NCBI GenBank assembly: GCA_031732875.1
Contig: JAVMKL010000164.1
Location: 1 to 25,408 of the forward strand
From: JAVMKJ01 sp031732875
GTDB lineage: Bacteria > Pseudomonadota > Gammaproteobacteria > Competibacterales > Competibacteraceae
DNA: 25,408 bases
Reading direction: 5' to 3'
This document shows, piece after piece, positions 23,325 to 25,408 of the stretch (position 1 is the first letter of the stretch; each line of letters begins with the position of its first letter). Under the pieces are notes generated by a model, which worked only from the letters and a program-made list of their open reading frames with translations, did not search any database and was not told the origin of the DNA. Made by a program: the position numbers and the translations under genes.

Positions 23325-23936
23325 CTAAATCGCTTCTTCCCTGCCATCTTCGTCCACAATTCCATTTTTGCTGTTGTCGATGATCGCTTCACCTTCCGTA
23401 TCTTCGTTTATGCTTTCACTATTACCGGCGATATCCATGGTTCCACTCTTGCTATCGTCCATGATAAATTCTCTCTGAAGATAGGCGTCATAATTTCTGA
23501 CAATCGGTGCGTATTCTTCGGTCATCAGGGGCGAAGAAATGATGAAATCCGCCGTCGAGCGATTGCAGGCGATCGGAACATTATACAACACCGCAATGCG
23601 CAAAAGCGCCTTGACATCCACATCGTGTGGTTGGGGTTGCATCGGGTCCCAGAAAAAAATAATCAAGTCGATTTTTCCCTCCGTGATCAGGGAACCCAAC
23701 TGCTGATCTCCCCCCAGAGGACCCGAACGGAGTTTCACAATCGCAAAATCGTCGGGAATTTCCAACGCCGTCAACTTCTCTTTGGAGCGAATCGCTTTCT
23801 CAACCAGCCTGCCTGTCGTACCCGTACACGTTAATCGATGCTGGAGTAAAATGGTGACATTCCATTCAACCCATTCGATCATATCCTTCTTGCGATTGTC
23901 GTGCGCGACCAGCGCGATATTCTTTCGAGCGTCCAT
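23325..23936 (-). CDS. mgsA: Methylglyoxal synthase with an acidic C-terminal tail
   Basis: Residues 1 to about 157 are a full methylglyoxal synthase, which converts dihydroxyacetone phosphate to methylglyoxal and phosphate as a bypass of lower glycolysis. Motifs are 'LVAHDNRKKDM' (9-19), 'CTGTTGRL' (37-44) and 'SGPLGGDQQLG' (71-81). The catalytic residues correspond to E. coli D71, H98 and D101 with a constant offset of six (D77, H104, D107). The usual length is about 150 residues; here 46 more follow. The tail is acidic and carries two related segments, 'MDDSKSGTMDI' (159-169) and 'IDNSKNGIVDE' (186-196), 27 residues apart. The ATG at 23934-23936 gives the family N-terminus with GAGG nine bases upstream. 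It lies 35 bp past the T-run of the fruA terminator. Confidence 0.93.
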   Translation of the reverse strand: MDARKNIALVAHDNRKKDMIEWVEWNVTILLQHRLTCTGTTGRLVEKAIRSKEKLTALEIPDDFAIVKLRSGPLGGDQQLGSLITEGKIDLIIFFWDPMQPQPHDVDVKALLRIAVLYNVPIACNRSTADFIISSPLMTEEYAPIVRNYDAYLQREFIMDDSKSGTMDIAGNSESINEDTEGEAIIDNSKNGIVDEDGREEAI

Positions 23937-23971
23937 CGGTAATGGCCTCGCTTGGGTTTCAAGTCTCGTGG

Positions 23972-24032
23972 AAAAAACCCACGGACGGAGTCTGCGCCGT
24001 CCGTGGGAAGGTGTGGGGGGTGATTCCCACAC
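23972..24032 (-). terminator. Tandem-hairpin terminator after the fructose PTS gene
   Basis: On the minus strand a first hairpin (CCCACAC / GTGTGGG, arms 24011-24017 and 24026-24032) is followed by a second one with an 11-bp perfect stem (arms 23978-23988 and 23997-24007, loop of 8) and then six T residues (23977-23972). The second has the form of a strong intrinsic terminator. It begins 21 bp beyond the stop codon of the EIIBC gene and ends 35 bp before mgsA. Confidence 0.92.
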
Positions 24033-24053
24033 GCCCCACCACCACAGGAATGG

Positions 24054-25408
24054 TCAGGATGCGTTCGCCTGTTTTATCGTTGCTTTGGCCTCGAGGGGCC
24101 GCTTGAGGAAGAACAGCGCGGCGGTAGCGAACAATGTACCCACCACGATCGCGGCCAGATAAGGAGTGAGGTTCGTCACCGCGTTTGGAATCCACAATAC
24201 GAACGCGCCACCATGCGGTACTCGCAGTTCGCAGCCGAACACCATCGAAATCGCGCCGGCGATGGCGGAACCGATCATCAGCGCCGGGATGACCCGCAGC
24301 GGGTCCTTGGCGGCGTAGGGGATGGCGCCCTCAGTAATGAAGGAAATACCGAGCACGGCGGTCGCACCGGCTGCCTCACGCTCGTCCAGCGAAAAGCGGT
24401 TCTTGAACAGGACGGAAGCCAATGCCAGACCGAGCGGCGGCACCATGCCAGCGGCCATCACCGCCGCCATCGGCGCGTAGACCTGACTGGTAATCAGGCC
24501 GGTGGCAAAGGCATAGGCCGCCTTGTTGACCGGACCACCCATGTCAAAGGCCATCATCGAGCCGAGCAGCAGGCCGAGGAAGACCGCGTTGCTGCCTTGC
24601 AAACCCTTGAGCCAGGTAGTGATCGCGGCCAACGCGGCGGCGACCGGTTCGCCCACCACGTAGTACATCAACAGGCCGACGATGAGGGTGCCGAGCAAAG
24701 GCAGGATCAGCACCGGTTTGAGGCCGGCCAAGGTGCGCGGCAGCGGGATGTGATCGCTCAAGAATTTGACGGTGTACCCGGCGATGAAACCGGCCGCAAT
24801 GCCCCCCAGGAAACCGGAGCCGATGGTGCTGGCGATCATGCCGCCGATCATGCCCGGCGTGATGCCCGGCCGGTCGGCGATGGAATAGGCGATGAAGCCA
24901 GCCAGAATCGGCACCATCAGAGTGAAGCCGGCCTTGGCACCGATCTGGAACAAGGTCCAGCCCAGCGTGCCCTTGTTGGCGTCCTCGAACACGTTGATCC
25001 CGCCGATGGCGAAGCTGACCGCGATCAGCAAGCCGCCCGCGACTACGAAGGGAATCATGTAGGACACGCCGGTCATCAGGTGTTTGTAGGCGCCGGTGCG
25101 GGTGGTGGCCTGCTGGGCTTTAGCCTGCCCAGCAGCTTGATCGCCGGAGGGCGCGGTGGCGGCTTTGGCCTCCGAGATCGCCGTACGCACCAGCGCGGCG
25201 CCGTCGTGGATCGCCGCTTTGGTGCTGGCCTCGTAGATTCGCTTGCCGGCGAACCGGGTTTTGTCGACTTGGGTGTCGGCGGCGATGATCACCAGATCAG
25301 CCGACGCGATGTCCTCGGCGGTCAGGGTGTTCTTGGCGCCGACCGAGCCTTGAGTCTCGACCTTGATCGCATGGCCCTGGCTCTTGGCGCCCTGTTCCAA
25401 GCCTTCGG
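24054..25408 (-). CDS. fruA: PTS fructose transporter subunit EIIBC (5' end outside the window)
   Basis: About 451 codons are visible and the gene continues past the right edge. The first visible part is the end of a fructose-type EIIB domain ('GHAIKVETQGSVGAKN', 'LVIIAADTQVD'). The phosphorylated cysteine (CPTGVAHT-type motif) should lie just outside. An alanine- and glutamine-rich linker ('SGDQAAGQAKAQQA') leads to the EIIC membrane domain, which begins 'AYKHLMTGVSYMIPFVVAGG' and includes 'MAFDMGGPVNKAAYAF' and the conserved 'ISFITEGAIPYAAKDP'. It imports fructose with phosphorylation to fructose 1-phosphate, using phosphate from EI and HPr-like proteins, which are probably encoded upstream (fruB, fruK). 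The reading frame runs open across the edge, so the TTG codon at 25400 is not taken as a start. Confidence 0.95.
   Translation of the reverse strand, partial: EGLEQGAKSQGHAIKVETQGSVGAKNTLTAEDIASADLVIIAADTQVDKTRFAGKRIYEASTKAAIHDGAALVRTAISEAKAATAPSGDQAAGQAKAQQATTRTGAYKHLMTGVSYMIPFVVAGGLLIAVSFAIGGINVFEDANKGTLGWTLFQIGAKAGFTLMVPILAGFIAYSIADRPGITPGMIGGMIASTIGSGFLGGIAAGFIAGYTVKFLSDHIPLPRTLAGLKPVLILPLLGTLIVGLLMYYVVGEPVAAALAAITTWLKGLQGSNAVFLGLLLGSMMAFDMGGPVNKAAYAFATGLITSQVYAPMAAVMAAGMVPPLGLALASVLFKNRFSLDEREAAGATAVLGISFITEGAIPYAAKDPLRVIPALMIGSAIAGAISMVFGCELRVPHGGAFVLWIPNAVTNLTPYLAAIVVGTLFATAALFFLKRPLEAKATIKQANAS

Overview
The window is GC-rich, tightly packed proteobacterial DNA. It carries a cNOR-type nitric oxide reductase cluster of denitrifiers, a type Vd-like patatin, a DevBCA/MacAB-like exporter, and sugar-fermentation genes (6-phosphofructokinase, D-lactate dehydrogenase, methylglyoxal synthase, fructose PTS). 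Denitrification plus glycolysis, lactate production and fructose uptake would fit a gammaproteobacterial glycogen accumulator of the Competibacter type. That assignment is inference from gene content, since no rRNA or marker gene is present.

Left part (1-8982), nitric oxide module. On the minus strand the order is norC, norB, a REP-like intergenic array, norQ, a small membrane protein, a membrane polyferredoxin, norD, a 67-residue protein and a NasT-like response regulator cut by the window edge. Divergent from norC is a plus-strand operon with ATGA overlaps: hemerythrin-like protein, DUF2249 protein, and a polytopic NnrS/oxidase-like membrane protein. An almost perfect FNR/Dnr box lies between the two transcription units. 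The two genes between norQ and norD and the divergent trio are the best candidates for an under-described accessory system for NO reduction or NO protection.

Middle (8969-17898). A DUF4143 AAA+ ATPase has its own strong sigma70-like promoter and a palindrome. Next, on the minus strand, come a homocysteine S-methyltransferase, an HlyD-type adaptor, an FtsX-type permease and a LolD-type ATPase, ending at an intrinsic terminator. Facing right are a metallo-beta-lactamase-fold hydrolase and a secreted patatin with POTRA and beta-barrel regions.

Right part (18055-25408), carbon metabolism. ATP-type phosphofructokinase and LdhA-type D-lactate dehydrogenase are separated by a palindromic repeat element bounded by 15-bp direct repeats. 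A 0.5 kb AT-rich spacer precedes a small cupin gene and a carboxylesterase lipoprotein. Methylglyoxal synthase carries an unusual acidic C-terminal tail. It lies just downstream of the tandem-hairpin terminator of a fructose PTS EIIBC gene that runs off the window.

All calls come from reading the sequence and from family knowledge; no database search was run. No rRNA, tRNA, CRISPR array or transposase gene was seen.
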